Position numbers and translations under genes: made by a program. From assembly GCF_027359575.1 (NCBI RefSeq), contig NZ_CP114784.1:124001-188000 (forward strand): 64,000 nucleotides of DNA, written 5' to 3'. This document shows, piece by piece, positions 52,787-62,221 of this stretch. The notes beneath the pieces are model-generated. The model was not told where the DNA came from. It did no database searches and saw nothing but the letters and a program-made list of their open reading frames with translations. This DNA is from Prochlorococcus marinus str. MIT 0917. GTDB taxonomy: Bacteria > Cyanobacteriota > Cyanobacteriia > PCC-6307 > Cyanobiaceae. How positions within the stretch are numbered: the stretch's first letter is position 1; each line of letters begins with the position of its first letter.

Positions 52787-54352
52787 ATGGAATTTAAAAG
52801 AATCAATAAAATAAAATTACCTGATCAGCACTTTTATGAGATATTTTTACCTGTTTTATTTATAATCATAGGTCTATTTGGTGCATTTAATCATGCTCTT
52901 TGGAGGGATGAGATGCAAGGATGGCTAGTGGCTTGGCAAAGTGATAATTTAATAGATTTATGGAAAAATAACGCACCATCCGGACATCCTATCCTCTGGT
53001 CATTATTAATTTATTTTTCGAAAAATATTACTAGTACACCCATAAGCATGCAACTGATGCATTGGTTTTTAGGTAGTTTAGCAATTATAATTTTTTGGAG
53101 ATTTAGTCCTTTTGATCTAACTACTAAAGCCATATTTACTTTTGGATATTTTCCTTTTTGGGAATATTTTATTGTGTGTCGTCATTATGTTATAGCAGAA
53201 TTAATAATATTTATTTTTTGTTCTATTTATCATTTAAAAGAGAAAACTTACATACCATTCTCTTTGTGTATTGGCCTTTTGGCTAATACTCAAGCTTTGT
53301 CCTGGTCATTAGCATTTGCTATTGGAATGACTCTAGTTTTAGATTGGTTCTTAAATCCTAATCAACGAAAAAATTATAAAAGCAACAAAAATTGGATTAT
53401 AGATTTAACTTCTAGTATCACTATCTCTTCTGCGCTATTGTGTTTTGGAGCTTTTAGTCTTCTTCAAGTAAGAGATTCAGTTAAGTTACTTTCTTCTTTT
53501 ATTGATTTACGTCATTTTCTTAGAGTGATAGGACAGGTTTTTGGAGGTTATATGCTTATTATTCCTAATTCAAGTAGATCGTTTGATTTAGTTTTATGTG
53601 CTTTAATTACTTTGATTTTGCTTATTAGTACAGTCACCTTTATTAAATCTTATCGTCCAGCATTAATTTATTTTTTTAGCGGTATTATATTTTTGTTTCT
53701 TTTCAACTATTTTTTATTTTTGGGTGATGGATCAAGACATTATGGATATTATTTTCTATTGATTATTACTTCAGTATGGTTGGCACTAGCTAATCAAGAT
53801 CAGCAATTTATATTTTCTAATCACCAAAATTTATTCACTAAAGGTAATTTATTTCATTTCCCTAGATTACTTACCATTTGTTTAACTATACATTTTGTTG
53901 TTGGGATTCATATGGTTATCAATGACTTTCGGGTACCGTATTCTAGTGGAAAGGAAACTGCTCAATATATTCAGAATAAAGGATGGGAGGATTTTCCAAT
54001 ATTTGCAACTAGAGATGTTGAAGTGGCTACAGTTTCGGGATATCTTGATAGAGAATTCTACTTGCCTGAATTGAATGGATATGGAAGTTATGCTCAGTGG
54101 GCTAATCGACTTATATTAGACAGGAGTAATACAAAAACATTTGATGAAGTTCAATTATATTTAGATAAATTTCCTAATGTAAATAAATTATTACTACTTT
54201 TAAGTAATCGATCATCTATTAAGAATTTGGAGCCAGGTGATGTCCCTCTTTACTTTGAAAAATTTAGTGTAATTGCTGATTCAAAATTTGAGAACTCCTT
54301 TCATGATTCAGAGATGTTCTACTTATATTGGGTTGAGAGAATTGTTGATTAA
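52787..54352 (+). CDS. Polytopic GT-C-like glycosyltransferase, putative
   Basis: 521 residues with about ten to eleven membrane helices. The first helix is followed by HALWRDEMQGWLVAW; an acidic pair in this loop (Asp41, Glu42) is where GT-C enzymes (PMT/RgtA type) bind the lipid-sugar metal. NAPSGHPILWSLLIYF follows. The C-terminal about 120 residues are soluble and outside. GT-C enzymes transfer sugars from polyprenyl phosphates. It lies between DUF309 and lptB, with 136 bp before it and 75 bp after. Family inferred from topology and motif. Confidence 0.55.
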   Translation: MEFKRINKIKLPDQHFYEIFLPVLFIIIGLFGAFNHALWRDEMQGWLVAWQSDNLIDLWKNNAPSGHPILWSLLIYFSKNITSTPISMQLMHWFLGSLAIIIFWRFSPFDLTTKAIFTFGYFPFWEYFIVCRHYVIAELIIFIFCSIYHLKEKTYIPFSLCIGLLANTQALSWSLAFAIGMTLVLDWFLNPNQRKNYKSNKNWIIDLTSSITISSALLCFGAFSLLQVRDSVKLLSSFIDLRHFLRVIGQVFGGYMLIIPNSSRSFDLVLCALITLILLISTVTFIKSYRPALIYFFSGIIFLFLFNYFLFLGDGSRHYGYYFLLIITSVWLALANQDQQFIFSNHQNLFTKGNLFHFPRLLTICLTIHFVVGIHMVINDFRVPYSSGKETAQYIQNKGWEDFPIFATRDVEVATVSGYLDREFYLPELNGYGSYAQWANRLILDRSNTKTFDEVQLYLDKFPNVNKLLLLLSNRSSIKNLEPGDVPLYFEKFSVIADSKFENSFHDSEMFYLYWVERIVD

Positions 54353-54427
54353 CCTCATATATGAGATCTATAGTTTATTATCGAATAATTCTTATGTATA
54401 AGCTTCTACCTGATAGGTTCTATTGAA

Positions 54428-55153
54428 ATGACTCTACTTATTGAGAGTTTGTACTTAACTTTATCCAATAAAAATATTGTAAAAAACGTTAATTTAAATG
54501 TTAACCCTGGGGAGGTCGTTGGACTTTTGGGGCCAAACGGTGCGGGTAAAACTAGTACTTTTAATATGATCGTGGGTCTGATTAAGCCAAATAAAGGCAA
54601 TATCTACTTGGATGGAAATAGTATTGAAAATTTTTCGATGACAAAAAGAGTTCAATTAGGAATAGGTTATTTACCTCAAGAACCAAGTGTTTTTAGAAAT
54701 CTTACAGTTATTGAGAATTTGGATATTGCGCTTTCTCAAGCTAAGTTATCAATTTCTCTTTTTAGGAAAAAACGTGAAGAATTGATTGAGGAATTTAATT
54801 TGGTCTCTTTCCTTGATCGCTTGGGACATCAACTTTCCGGTGGAGAAAGACGCAGATGTGAAGTAGCAAGAGCGTTAGCTGTAGGACGTTTGGGGCCGAA
54901 ATTTTTACTTTTAGACGAGCCTTTTGCAGGAATTGATCCTATAGCTATTAATGATCTACAGAATTTAATTAAGAAGTTAAAAAATAAGAATATAGGTATA
55001 TTAATTACTGATCACAATGTTAGAGCAACATTGGCTATAACCGAAAGATCTTATATCCTTAATCAAGGTGAAATTCTTGCAGACGGATCTTCAGATCAAC
55101 TAACAAGGAATGAGGTTGTTAAACAGAGTTATCTTGGTAATTCATTCGATTAA
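54428..55153 (+). CDS. lptB: LPS transport ATPase LptB
   Basis: 241 residues. Walker A LGPNGAGKTSTFNM, Q-loop GYLPQEPSVFRNLTV, signature LSGGERRRCEVARALAVG, Walker B FLLLDEPFAGIDP, switch His in ITDHN. LptB powers extraction of LPS from the plasma membrane with LptF and LptG. Followed after 3 bp by an LptF/LptG permease. The periplasmic LptC and LptA are not recognisable in the window. Confidence 0.95.
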   Translation: MTLLIESLYLTLSNKNIVKNVNLNVNPGEVVGLLGPNGAGKTSTFNMIVGLIKPNKGNIYLDGNSIENFSMTKRVQLGIGYLPQEPSVFRNLTVIENLDIALSQAKLSISLFRKKREELIEEFNLVSFLDRLGHQLSGGERRRCEVARALAVGRLGPKFLLLDEPFAGIDPIAINDLQNLIKKLKNKNIGILITDHNVRATLAITERSYILNQGEILADGSSDQLTRNEVVKQSYLGNSFD

Positions 55154-55156
55154 GCT

Positions 55157-56344
55157 ATGTTTAATAACATATTTTTATTATCTAGAGTTCAAAATTTACT
55201 AGAAAGGAAATGCAAAATAATTCCGTTGTTAGATAGATGGATACTTTTTGAATTACTACCTCCTTTATTGTTTTCAATAGCCGCTTTTACCGTCGTATCT
55301 CTTTCGGTAGGAGTTATTTTTGATTTGATTAGAAAAATAGTTGAGATTGGTCTACCTTTCTCTGTTGCTGTTCAGATTCTATTGCTAAAATTACCTAGTT
55401 TTATTGTTATTTCTTTCCCTATGGCAATGTTACTTTCAACCTTATTAGCTTATGGAAGTCTAAATGATAATAGTGAAATAAAGGCATTGAAAAGTATTGG
55501 TATATCAATATATAGACTGATTTTACCTGGCTTAATCTTATCGATATTTATGTCATATTTGACCTTCATTTTTAATAATAATATTGTTCCAAGTACAAAT
55601 AAAAATGCTGAAATCATGTTAGCAAATTCCTTAGGTAAATCTTTTACAAATGAACAGGGAGAAGATATTATCTTTTCAAAGAAAGGAGAAATTTTAGATC
55701 CATATTCAAGCTATAAAAAAAGAGGAGTTACTCACCTTTTTTATGCTTGGAAATTTATTGATGGGCAAATGTTGGATGTCACAGTAATTGATTTTTCAAA
55801 ATTGGGCTTCACTCAAATGCTCAAGGCAAAAAAAGGAATTTGGAATAGTGATAAAAATAATTGGGAGTTTTTTGAAGGAGATATTTTGACACTTAGTCCT
55901 GACGGAAGTAATACAAGAACAAAATTCTTGAGTTTTTTATATCCATTAGGTACTGAACTTACAAATATTGCTCAACTGCCAAAAGATGCTAATGATATGA
56001 ATTTAGGAGAAGCGAATACGGCTTTGGAGTTATATCGAAGTAGTGGCAATATTAAAGAAGCAAGAAGAATGAAAGTAAGAATTCAAGAAAAATTTACTTT
56101 ACCAATAGCTTGTTCAGTTTTTGCTTTGATTGGTTGTAGTTTTGGTGTAATGCAAAAAAAAGGAGGGGGCCGAAGTCAAAGTTTCGGGTTAAGTATTATT
56201 TTGATACTTATCTATTACATTTTGAGTTTTAGTTTTAGTTCTCTTGGAGTCAAAGGAATAATAAATCCTTTCTTTGCTGCTTGGTCTCCTGTCTTTTTGT
56301 CTATGTTAGGAGGAAGTTTCTTGTTAAAACAGGCAAGCAAATGA
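55157..56344 (+). CDS. LptF/LptG family permease
   Basis: 395 residues. Helices flank a large periplasmic beta-jellyroll (about 150-285): LLDRWILFELLPPLLFSIAA, FPMAMLLSTLLAYGSLNDNS with EIKALKSIGIS as the coupling segment, and three C-terminal helices around FTLPIACSVFALIGCSFGVM. Cyanobacteria often have only one LptF/G-like gene, which would form a homodimer with LptB. Three bp from lptB. Confidence 0.92.
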   Translation: MFNNIFLLSRVQNLLERKCKIIPLLDRWILFELLPPLLFSIAAFTVVSLSVGVIFDLIRKIVEIGLPFSVAVQILLLKLPSFIVISFPMAMLLSTLLAYGSLNDNSEIKALKSIGISIYRLILPGLILSIFMSYLTFIFNNNIVPSTNKNAEIMLANSLGKSFTNEQGEDIIFSKKGEILDPYSSYKKRGVTHLFYAWKFIDGQMLDVTVIDFSKLGFTQMLKAKKGIWNSDKNNWEFFEGDILTLSPDGSNTRTKFLSFLYPLGTELTNIAQLPKDANDMNLGEANTALELYRSSGNIKEARRMKVRIQEKFTLPIACSVFALIGCSFGVMQKKGGGRSQSFGLSIILILIYYILSFSFSSLGVKGIINPFFAAWSPVFLSMLGGSFLLKQASK

Positions 56345-56381
56345 CCTGATCTTTCTAAATAATCTCTAGTTGCTTTTATCA

Positions 56382-57329
56382 ATGCTTGATTTTCAGTCAA
56401 ATAATTTTCCTTTTGACCCCGTTGTTTCTCTTGGGTTTGTAGCCTTTCTTTCCTTATTAATTGCATTGCCTATCTCGTTTTGGTCAGTTGCTGGTAGCCG
56501 TGATTCCTCAAAAGCTAGATTTTTAGTCGCAATTTCCAACCTTTTTCTAACTAGTCAATTGATTCTGAGATGGTGGCAATCGGGACATTTCCCAATTAGT
56601 AATCTCTATGAGTCTCTTTGTTTTTTGACTTGGGGTTGTACCTTGACTCAACTTTTCGTTGAAAGATCATGGCGCTCCCCAATAGTTTCTGCGGTGGCGA
56701 CTCCTATCTCATTACTTTCAATAGGTTTTGCTAGTTTTGTTTTACCTGAGAATTTGCAAACTTCTGCTCCTTTAGTTCCAGCACTTAGGTCTAGTTGGTT
56801 GGTAATGCATGTGAGTGTAATTATGTGTTCTTACGCTGCATTACTAATAGGTTCGATTTTGTCTTTTGGTGTCTTTCTTGTTGATGGAACAAAGCAATTG
56901 AATATCCGTAATAGCTCATTTGGGTCTGGTTCGTTTAGGCGAATTTCTGAGCTATATCTTGATGACAGAAATGGGAACCTAAATTCAATAGATCCGGTTG
57001 AATTTACAAATGCTGAGCAACTTGACTCTTTAAGTTATAGATCAATAACGGCTGGTTTTTTGTTGCTTACAGTAGGTCTTATTAGCGGTGCTGTTTGGGC
57101 TAATGAAGCTTGGGGTAGTTGGTGGAGTTGGGACCCTAAAGAAACCTGGGCTTTGATATGTTGGTTGGTTTATGCGGCTTATTTGCATACTAGGCTAACA
57201 AAGGGATGGCAGGGGAAAAAGCCTGCATTGCTTGCTATAGCAGGCTTTTTTGTTATTATTGTTTGCTATATTGGAGTTAACCTTCTTGGAGTTGGTTTGC
57301 ACAGTTATGGTTGGTTTTTTGGTACATAG
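56382..57329 (+). CDS. ccsA: Cytochrome c biogenesis protein CcsA
   Basis: 315 residues from the ATG at 56382 (a TTG four codons earlier also exists). Polytopic. The heme-binding WWD domain is [20 protein letters not shown], and the conserved His residues include those in NLYESLCF-adjacent helices, VMHVSVIM and [11 protein letters not shown]. It is the heme lyase of system II with CcsB. A terminator-like hairpin lies within its last 40 codons. Confidence 0.93.
   Translation: MLDFQSNNFPFDPVVSLGFVAFLSLLIALPISFWSVAGSRDSSKARFLVAISNLFLTSQLILRWWQSGHFPISNLYESLCFLTWGCTLTQLFVERSWRSPIVSAVATPISLLSIGFASFVLPENLQTSAPLVPALRSSWLVMHVSVIMCSYAALLIGSILSFGVFLVDGTKQLNIRNSSFGSGSFRRISELYLDDRNGNLNSIDPVEFTNAEQLDSLSYRSITAGFLLLTVGLISGAVWANEAWGSWWSWDPKETWALICWLVYAAYLHTRLTKGWQGKKPALLAIAGFFVIIVCYIGVNLLGVGLHSYGWFFGT
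57216..57251. terminator. Terminator-like hairpin inside the end of ccsA
   Basis: Perfect 11-bp arms (57216-57226 and 57240-57250) with a 13-nt loop; each arm carries five A or T on its outside, so the structure ends in a T-run on both strands. On the minus strand it lies about 100-130 bp after the rpe stop and would be a good rpe terminator. On the plus strand it would stop ccsA about 25 codons early, unless translation suppresses it. Confidence 0.6.
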
Positions 57330-57347
57330 TAATTAATATTTAACTAG

Positions 57348-58100
57348 CTATTTTTCTATAATTATTCCATTCTGTGCATCATTAGCTACTTTCCTTAGTG
57401 CCTCACAACCTTCTTTAAGTGTTGGATAAGCAAACATACCGCTTCCTGCTATGAAACAATTTGCCCCTGCAGCGCAGCATTGAGATAATGACCAATCTGC
57501 TTTTATTCCTCCATCAACTTCTATATCAACATTGTATCCATTTTCTATAATTAGTTTTCTTAATTTAGTGATTTTGCTGAGCATTGTTGGAATATAAGCT
57601 TGCCCGCCAAATCCAGGGTTAACAGTCATTACTAGAACGTGATCAACCATATCAAGCACATCCTTGACCATTTCCATTGGAGTATGAGGATTAATGGCTA
57701 CGGAGGGAGACCCTCCTAGTTGACGAATCCTGCCAAGAATTCGATGAAGGTGAACATTAGCTTCAGCATGAGCAATTACAACTCCTGGCTCTCCGTTTGA
57801 ACCCTTACTTGCTTCTACATATCCCTCAAGCATGGTTTCACAATTGTATTGACTAACCATTAACTGAGTCTCAAATGGAACTTTGCAATACTTTCGGCAT
57901 GCGGAAATCATTTCAGGACCGAATGTGAGATTTGGAACGAAGTTCCCATCCATTACATCAAATTGAATTCTGTCTACACCCGCCAATTCAAGCTCTTTTA
58001 CGCATTGCCCCATGTTTGCCCAGTCTGCTGGCAAGACTGAAGGGATTATTTGGACTGGACGGTGTTCAGAAAAAATTGCTGAGGAAATTGATTGGTTCAT
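57348..58100 (-). CDS. rpe: Ribulose-phosphate 3-epimerase
   Basis: Interconverts ribulose-5-phosphate and xylulose-5-phosphate in the Calvin and pentose phosphate cycles. 250 residues, TIM barrel. IIPSVLPADWANMGQ (usually SILSADF), IQFDVMDGNFVPNLTFGP, MTVNPGFGGQAYIP and IEVDGGIKADW are all present. The extra N-terminal about 15 residues are normal for marine cyanobacteria. Convergent with ccsA, divergent from glpX. Confidence 0.97.
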   Translation of the reverse strand: MNQSISSAIFSEHRPVQIIPSVLPADWANMGQCVKELELAGVDRIQFDVMDGNFVPNLTFGPEMISACRKYCKVPFETQLMVSQYNCETMLEGYVEASKGSNGEPGVVIAHAEANVHLHRILGRIRQLGGSPSVAINPHTPMEMVKDVLDMVDHVLVMTVNPGFGGQAYIPTMLSKITKLRKLIIENGYNVDIEVDGGIKADWSLSQCCAAGANCFIAGSGMFAYPTLKEGCEALRKVANDAQNGIIIEK

Positions 58101-58134
58101 TGTTTTTTGTCTTGTGGCAGAGAGTCTATTAATT

Positions 58135-58162
58135 CATGGTCACAAGTTCTAGTGTGACCATG
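58135..58162. promoter_or_regulatory. Inverted repeat between rpe and glpX
   Basis: Perfect 10-bp arms CATGGTCACA and TGTGACCATG flank an 8-nt spacer. The repeat lies 35 bp upstream of rpe and about 140 bp upstream of glpX, two Calvin-cycle genes on opposite strands. GTCACA-N8-TGTGAC resembles the form of a CRP/FNR-type site but with wider spacing. No T-tract. A second 10-bp palindrome (58264-58273) lies nearer glpX. Confidence 0.4.
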
Positions 58163-58300
58163 CACTGATACAGTAATTATTGCTTATCAACAGATAATAA
58201 GTTTTTTGTGAGTACTTTTTTCTGAGCATTTTTCAATGCCCTCAATTACTTACAATATTGTCTGCCTTAAGGCGTAAATTTCTTTACCTAGCTGCAAAAA

Positions 58301-59305
58301 GTGGATCGTACTCTCGTCCAAGAAATTCTTGAAGTAGTTGAGCAAGCTGCAATTGCTTCGGCTCAATTGACTGGTTTGGGTCAAAAAGATGAGGCTGATG
58401 CCGCTGCCGTGGAGGCAATGCGAAAAAGAATGGGAACGATTCAGATGCAAGGAAGGATCGTTATTGGAGAAGGAGAAAGAGATGAAGCTCCAATGCTTTA
58501 TATCGGAGAAGAAGTTGGATCAGGAACAGGTCCTGGAGTTGATTTTGCGGTAGATCCTTGTGAAGGGACAAATTTATGTGCCAACAGCCAGCGTGGTTCG
58601 ATGGCTGTATTAGCAGCTTCAGATAGGGGTGGATTATTCAATGCTCCAGATTTTTATATGAATAAATTAGCTGCTCCACCAGCCGCTAAAGGCAAAGTTG
58701 ATATCAGAAAAACTCCTACAGAAAATATAAAAATCTTGAGTGACTGTCTAGGTATAGCAATAAGTGATTTAACCATTGTTGTTATGGATAGAGCTAGACA
58801 TAAAAATTTGGTTTCTGAAATCAGAGCTACTGGTGCCAGAATTCAGCCTATCTCAGATGGAGATGTCCAGGCGGCAATAGCATGCGGCTTTGAGGGGACT
58901 GGTACGCATTGCCTAATGGGTATTGGTGCTGCTCCTGAAGGAGTTATTTCAGCAGCTGCCATGAGGGCACTTGGAGGACATTTTCAAGGACAACTTGTTT
59001 ATGATCCCGCAATAGCTCAAACATCAGAATGGGCTGACTATACAAAAGAGGGAAATATAAAAAGATTGAATGAAATGGGCATAACTGATATTGACAAGAT
59101 CTACGAAGCAAATGAACTTGCTTCAGGAGAAAATGTTGCTTTTGCTGGTAGTGGGATCACAGATGGATTGCTTTTTGATGGAGTTAAATTTGAAAAAGAT
59201 TTCACCAGAACGAGTAGCCTTGTGATTAGTACGCTTGATCAAACAGCAAGATTTACTAATACCGTTCACATCAAAGATGGTGCTCAAAGCATCTCTTTGA
59301 AGTGA
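58301..59305 (+). CDS. glpX: Fructose-1,6-/sedoheptulose-1,7-bisphosphatase, class II
   Basis: 334 residues from [23 protein letters not shown] opens the class II (GlpX) family. [57 protein letters not shown] carry the metal and phosphate residues. In cyanobacteria this single enzyme supplies both FBPase and SBPase for the Calvin cycle and is redox- and AMP-regulated. Followed by hemA 30 bp later. Confidence 0.96.
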   Translation: MDRTLVQEILEVVEQAAIASAQLTGLGQKDEADAAAVEAMRKRMGTIQMQGRIVIGEGERDEAPMLYIGEEVGSGTGPGVDFAVDPCEGTNLCANSQRGSMAVLAASDRGGLFNAPDFYMNKLAAPPAAKGKVDIRKTPTENIKILSDCLGIAISDLTIVVMDRARHKNLVSEIRATGARIQPISDGDVQAAIACGFEGTGTHCLMGIGAAPEGVISAAAMRALGGHFQGQLVYDPAIAQTSEWADYTKEGNIKRLNEMGITDIDKIYEANELASGENVAFAGSGITDGLLFDGVKFEKDFTRTSSLVISTLDQTARFTNTVHIKDGAQSISLK

Positions 59306-59335
59306 GATTTAAGTAAATAAAGTAAGGGGCTGCTT

Positions 59336-60661
59336 ATGCATATTGCTGTCGTCGGTCTTAGCCATCGCACGGCCCCAGTCGAAGTGCGAGAAAAGCTAAG
59401 TATCCCGGAAGAAAGCGTTGAAAAATCGTTTAATAATTTAAAGAAAATTGATCAAATATTAGAAGTTTCAATATTGAGTACATGTAACAGGCTTGAAATT
59501 TATAGCTTAGTTAAGGACCCTCAATTAGGAATAGAAGCAATTAAATCTTTTCTTCTTGAATTTTCAGGCCTTGAAGATGAGACTTTGTCCCCACATTTAT
59601 TTAACTTTGTCCAAGAGAAAGCAGTTTCTCATGTGATGAGAGTTTCAGCTGGTTTGGATAGTTTGGTTTTAGGAGAGGGACAAATCCTTTCTCAAGTAAA
59701 AAAAATGGTACGTCTTGGCCAAGATCATCAAAGTCTCGGCCCTATCCTAAATAGACTATTAACACAGGCAGTTAGTACTGGTAAACGCGTAAGAAGCGAG
59801 ACAAATCTTGGAACTGGTGCAGTTTCTATAAGTTCTGCGGCTGTAGAACTAGCTCAATTAAAACTTGGTCAAGCACACGGAAGAGACCAATTAATGAGCT
59901 TAGAAACTGAAAAGGTTGCAGTTGTTGGGGCTGGAAGAATGAGTCGTTTATTGCTTCAGCATCTTCAATCAAAAGGATGTTGCTCACTTACTCTTTTAAA
60001 TAGAACGAAGAAAAGGGCTGAGGACCTTTCAGCAGCATTTCCCGATATTCAAATTGATTGTCAATTAATAGATGAGCTTGATAGCTGTCTCTCACTTAGT
60101 ACTCTTGTCTTTACTAGTACAGCTGCCAATGAGCCAATAATTGATGCTGCAAAATTGAATAAAATCGATAGAAAACCTTTGCTAAGACTTATTGATATTG
60201 GAGTCCCGAGGAATATTTCTTCTGATGCAAAATCAGTTTCTGGGATTGAATCTCATGATGTTGATGATCTTCAAGAAGTCGTATCGAGAAATCAAGAAGC
60301 AAGGCAAAAACTTGCCTTAGAAGCGGAAGGTTTGATAGATGAGGAGTGTCGTATTTTTCTGGAATGGTGGGATAGTTTAGCGGCAGTTCCTACTATTAAT
60401 TGTCTTAGATCTGGTTTGGAGTCAATAAGGAAAGAAGAACTTCAGAAGGCATTAAGCAGAATGGGACCTGATTTCTCTGCTAGAGAACGAAAAGTTGTTG
60501 AGGCATTAAGCAAGGGCATCATTAACAAAATACTTCATACCCCAGTGACGAAATTAAGAGCACCTCAATCAAGGAATGAGCGTAGAGATGCTCTTGATGT
60601 GATTGAAAAACTTTTTAATCTCGATGTTTCTAGTTCTTTAAACAAGCCCAAAAACAACTGA
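59336..60661 (+). CDS. hemA: Glutamyl-tRNA reductase
   Basis: First committed step of tetrapyrrole synthesis: reduces Glu-tRNA(Glu) to glutamate-1-semialdehyde. 441 residues. Catalytic Cys50 in LSTCNRLEIYS, RVSAGLDSLVLGEGQILSQV, NADPH motif VAVVGAGRMSRLLLQHL, and SRNQEARQKLALEAEGLIDE. The start is MHIAVVGLSHRTAPVEVREK. Its place beside glpX and glgC follows the cyanobacterial cluster. Confidence 0.97.
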   Translation: MHIAVVGLSHRTAPVEVREKLSIPEESVEKSFNNLKKIDQILEVSILSTCNRLEIYSLVKDPQLGIEAIKSFLLEFSGLEDETLSPHLFNFVQEKAVSHVMRVSAGLDSLVLGEGQILSQVKKMVRLGQDHQSLGPILNRLLTQAVSTGKRVRSETNLGTGAVSISSAAVELAQLKLGQAHGRDQLMSLETEKVAVVGAGRMSRLLLQHLQSKGCCSLTLLNRTKKRAEDLSAAFPDIQIDCQLIDELDSCLSLSTLVFTSTAANEPIIDAAKLNKIDRKPLLRLIDIGVPRNISSDAKSVSGIESHDVDDLQEVVSRNQEARQKLALEAEGLIDEECRIFLEWWDSLAAVPTINCLRSGLESIRKEELQKALSRMGPDFSARERKVVEALSKGIINKILHTPVTKLRAPQSRNERRDALDVIEKLFNLDVSSSLNKPKNN

Positions 60662-60766
60662 TATTGTTATTTACTTTTGAATTTCTTACTACATATCACT
60701 TTTTTCTGGATTAATGAGCACTCTATCCAGTAGGTTTGCTCCAAATAGCCGATTAATAGTGCCTTC

Positions 60767-62062
60767 ATGAAGAGAGTACTTGCCATCATACTTGGCGGTG
60801 GAAAAGGATCACGCCTATATCCATTAACCAAAATGAGAGCAAAACCCGCTGTTCCATTAGCCGGTAAATATCGACTAATAGATATTCCCATAAGTAATTG
60901 CATAAATTCGGACATCAGTAAAATGTATGTTCTTACTCAATTCAATAGCGCTTCACTAAACAGGCATATTGCGCAAACTTATAATCTCAGCGGACCTTTT
61001 GGACAAGGTTTTGTTGAGGTTTTGGCTGCTCAGCAGACACCAGAAACACCATCTTGGTTTGAGGGAACTGCTGATGCTGTACGAAAATATCAATGGCTTT
61101 TTCAGGAGTGGGATGTTGATGAATATTTGATTCTCTCTGGAGATCAGCTTTATCGTATGGATTACAGCTTATTTGTTGAACAGCATAGAAAAACAGGAGC
61201 AGATTTAACAGTTGCAGCTTTGCCAGTTGATTCAGCTCAAGCTGAAGCATTCGGTTTGATGCGCACTGATGAATCTGGCAATATTAAGGAATTTCGTGAA
61301 AAACCAACTGGTGATTCTTTGAAAGCAATGGCTGTGGATACTTCAAGGTTTGGCTTGGAAGCAAGTGAGGCTAAAGAGAAACCTTATTTGGCTTCAATGG
61401 GAATTTATGTTTTTAGTCGTTCTACTCTTTTTGACTTGTTAAATAAATTTCCCTCCTATACAGATTTTGGAAAAGAAATTATTCCTGAAGCTTTGGGAAG
61501 AGGAGATAAACTCAAGAGTTATGTGTTTAATGATTACTGGGAGGATATAGGAACTATTGGTGCATTTTTTGAATCGAATTTAGCCTTAACTCAGCAACCG
61601 ACTCCTCCTTTTAGTTTTTATGATGAAAAGTTCCCTATTTACACTAGGCCTAGATATTTGCCTCCTTCAAAAATTGTAGATACCCAAATAACTGACTCAA
61701 TAGTTTCCGAGGGGTCAATACTTAAATCATGTAGCATTCACCATTGTGTATTGGGAGTAAGGAGTCGAATTGAAAGTGACGTTGTTCTGAATGAAACCCT
61801 GGTAATGGGATCTGATTTTTATGAGTCTTATGAAGAGAGAATAGCTCTAAGAAATGGTGGGGGTATACCATTAGGTGTTGGACAAGGAACAACTGTTAAA
61901 AGAGCAATTCTCGATAAAAACGCTCGAATCGGAGACAATGTGACGATAGTCAATAAAGACAACGTGGAAGAAGCTGATCGTGCAGATCAAGGTTTTTATA
62001 TTCGTAATGGAATTGTTGTTATCGTCAAAAATGCCACAATTCCAGATGGAACCATTATTTGA
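60767..62062 (+). CDS. glgC: Glucose-1-phosphate adenylyltransferase
   Basis: Makes ADP-glucose for glycogen. 431 residues. [55 protein letters not shown] and FREKP are the conserved nucleotide and substrate elements. The C-terminal left-handed beta-helix ([20 protein letters not shown]-type) binds the activator 3-phosphoglycerate in the cyanobacterial enzyme. Preceded by 105 bp and followed by gnd after 159 bp. Confidence 0.97.
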   Translation: MKRVLAIILGGGKGSRLYPLTKMRAKPAVPLAGKYRLIDIPISNCINSDISKMYVLTQFNSASLNRHIAQTYNLSGPFGQGFVEVLAAQQTPETPSWFEGTADAVRKYQWLFQEWDVDEYLILSGDQLYRMDYSLFVEQHRKTGADLTVAALPVDSAQAEAFGLMRTDESGNIKEFREKPTGDSLKAMAVDTSRFGLEASEAKEKPYLASMGIYVFSRSTLFDLLNKFPSYTDFGKEIIPEALGRGDKLKSYVFNDYWEDIGTIGAFFESNLALTQQPTPPFSFYDEKFPIYTRPRYLPPSKIVDTQITDSIVSEGSILKSCSIHHCVLGVRSRIESDVVLNETLVMGSDFYESYEERIALRNGGGIPLGVGQGTTVKRAILDKNARIGDNVTIVNKDNVEEADRADQGFYIRNGIVVIVKNATIPDGTII

Positions 62063-62221
62063 TTTTTATTTAATGCATTAGAAATTTAGTAAGCCTAATT
62101 TTTCAAGATTCTATTATTAAATATTTTTTAAAGAATCCTTCATCCCTGACATTGAGCCCATTAATGCAGCGAAATGATTCCACAGTCGTCACACTAACTC
62201 AAGTAGAAATTTATTAACTTA

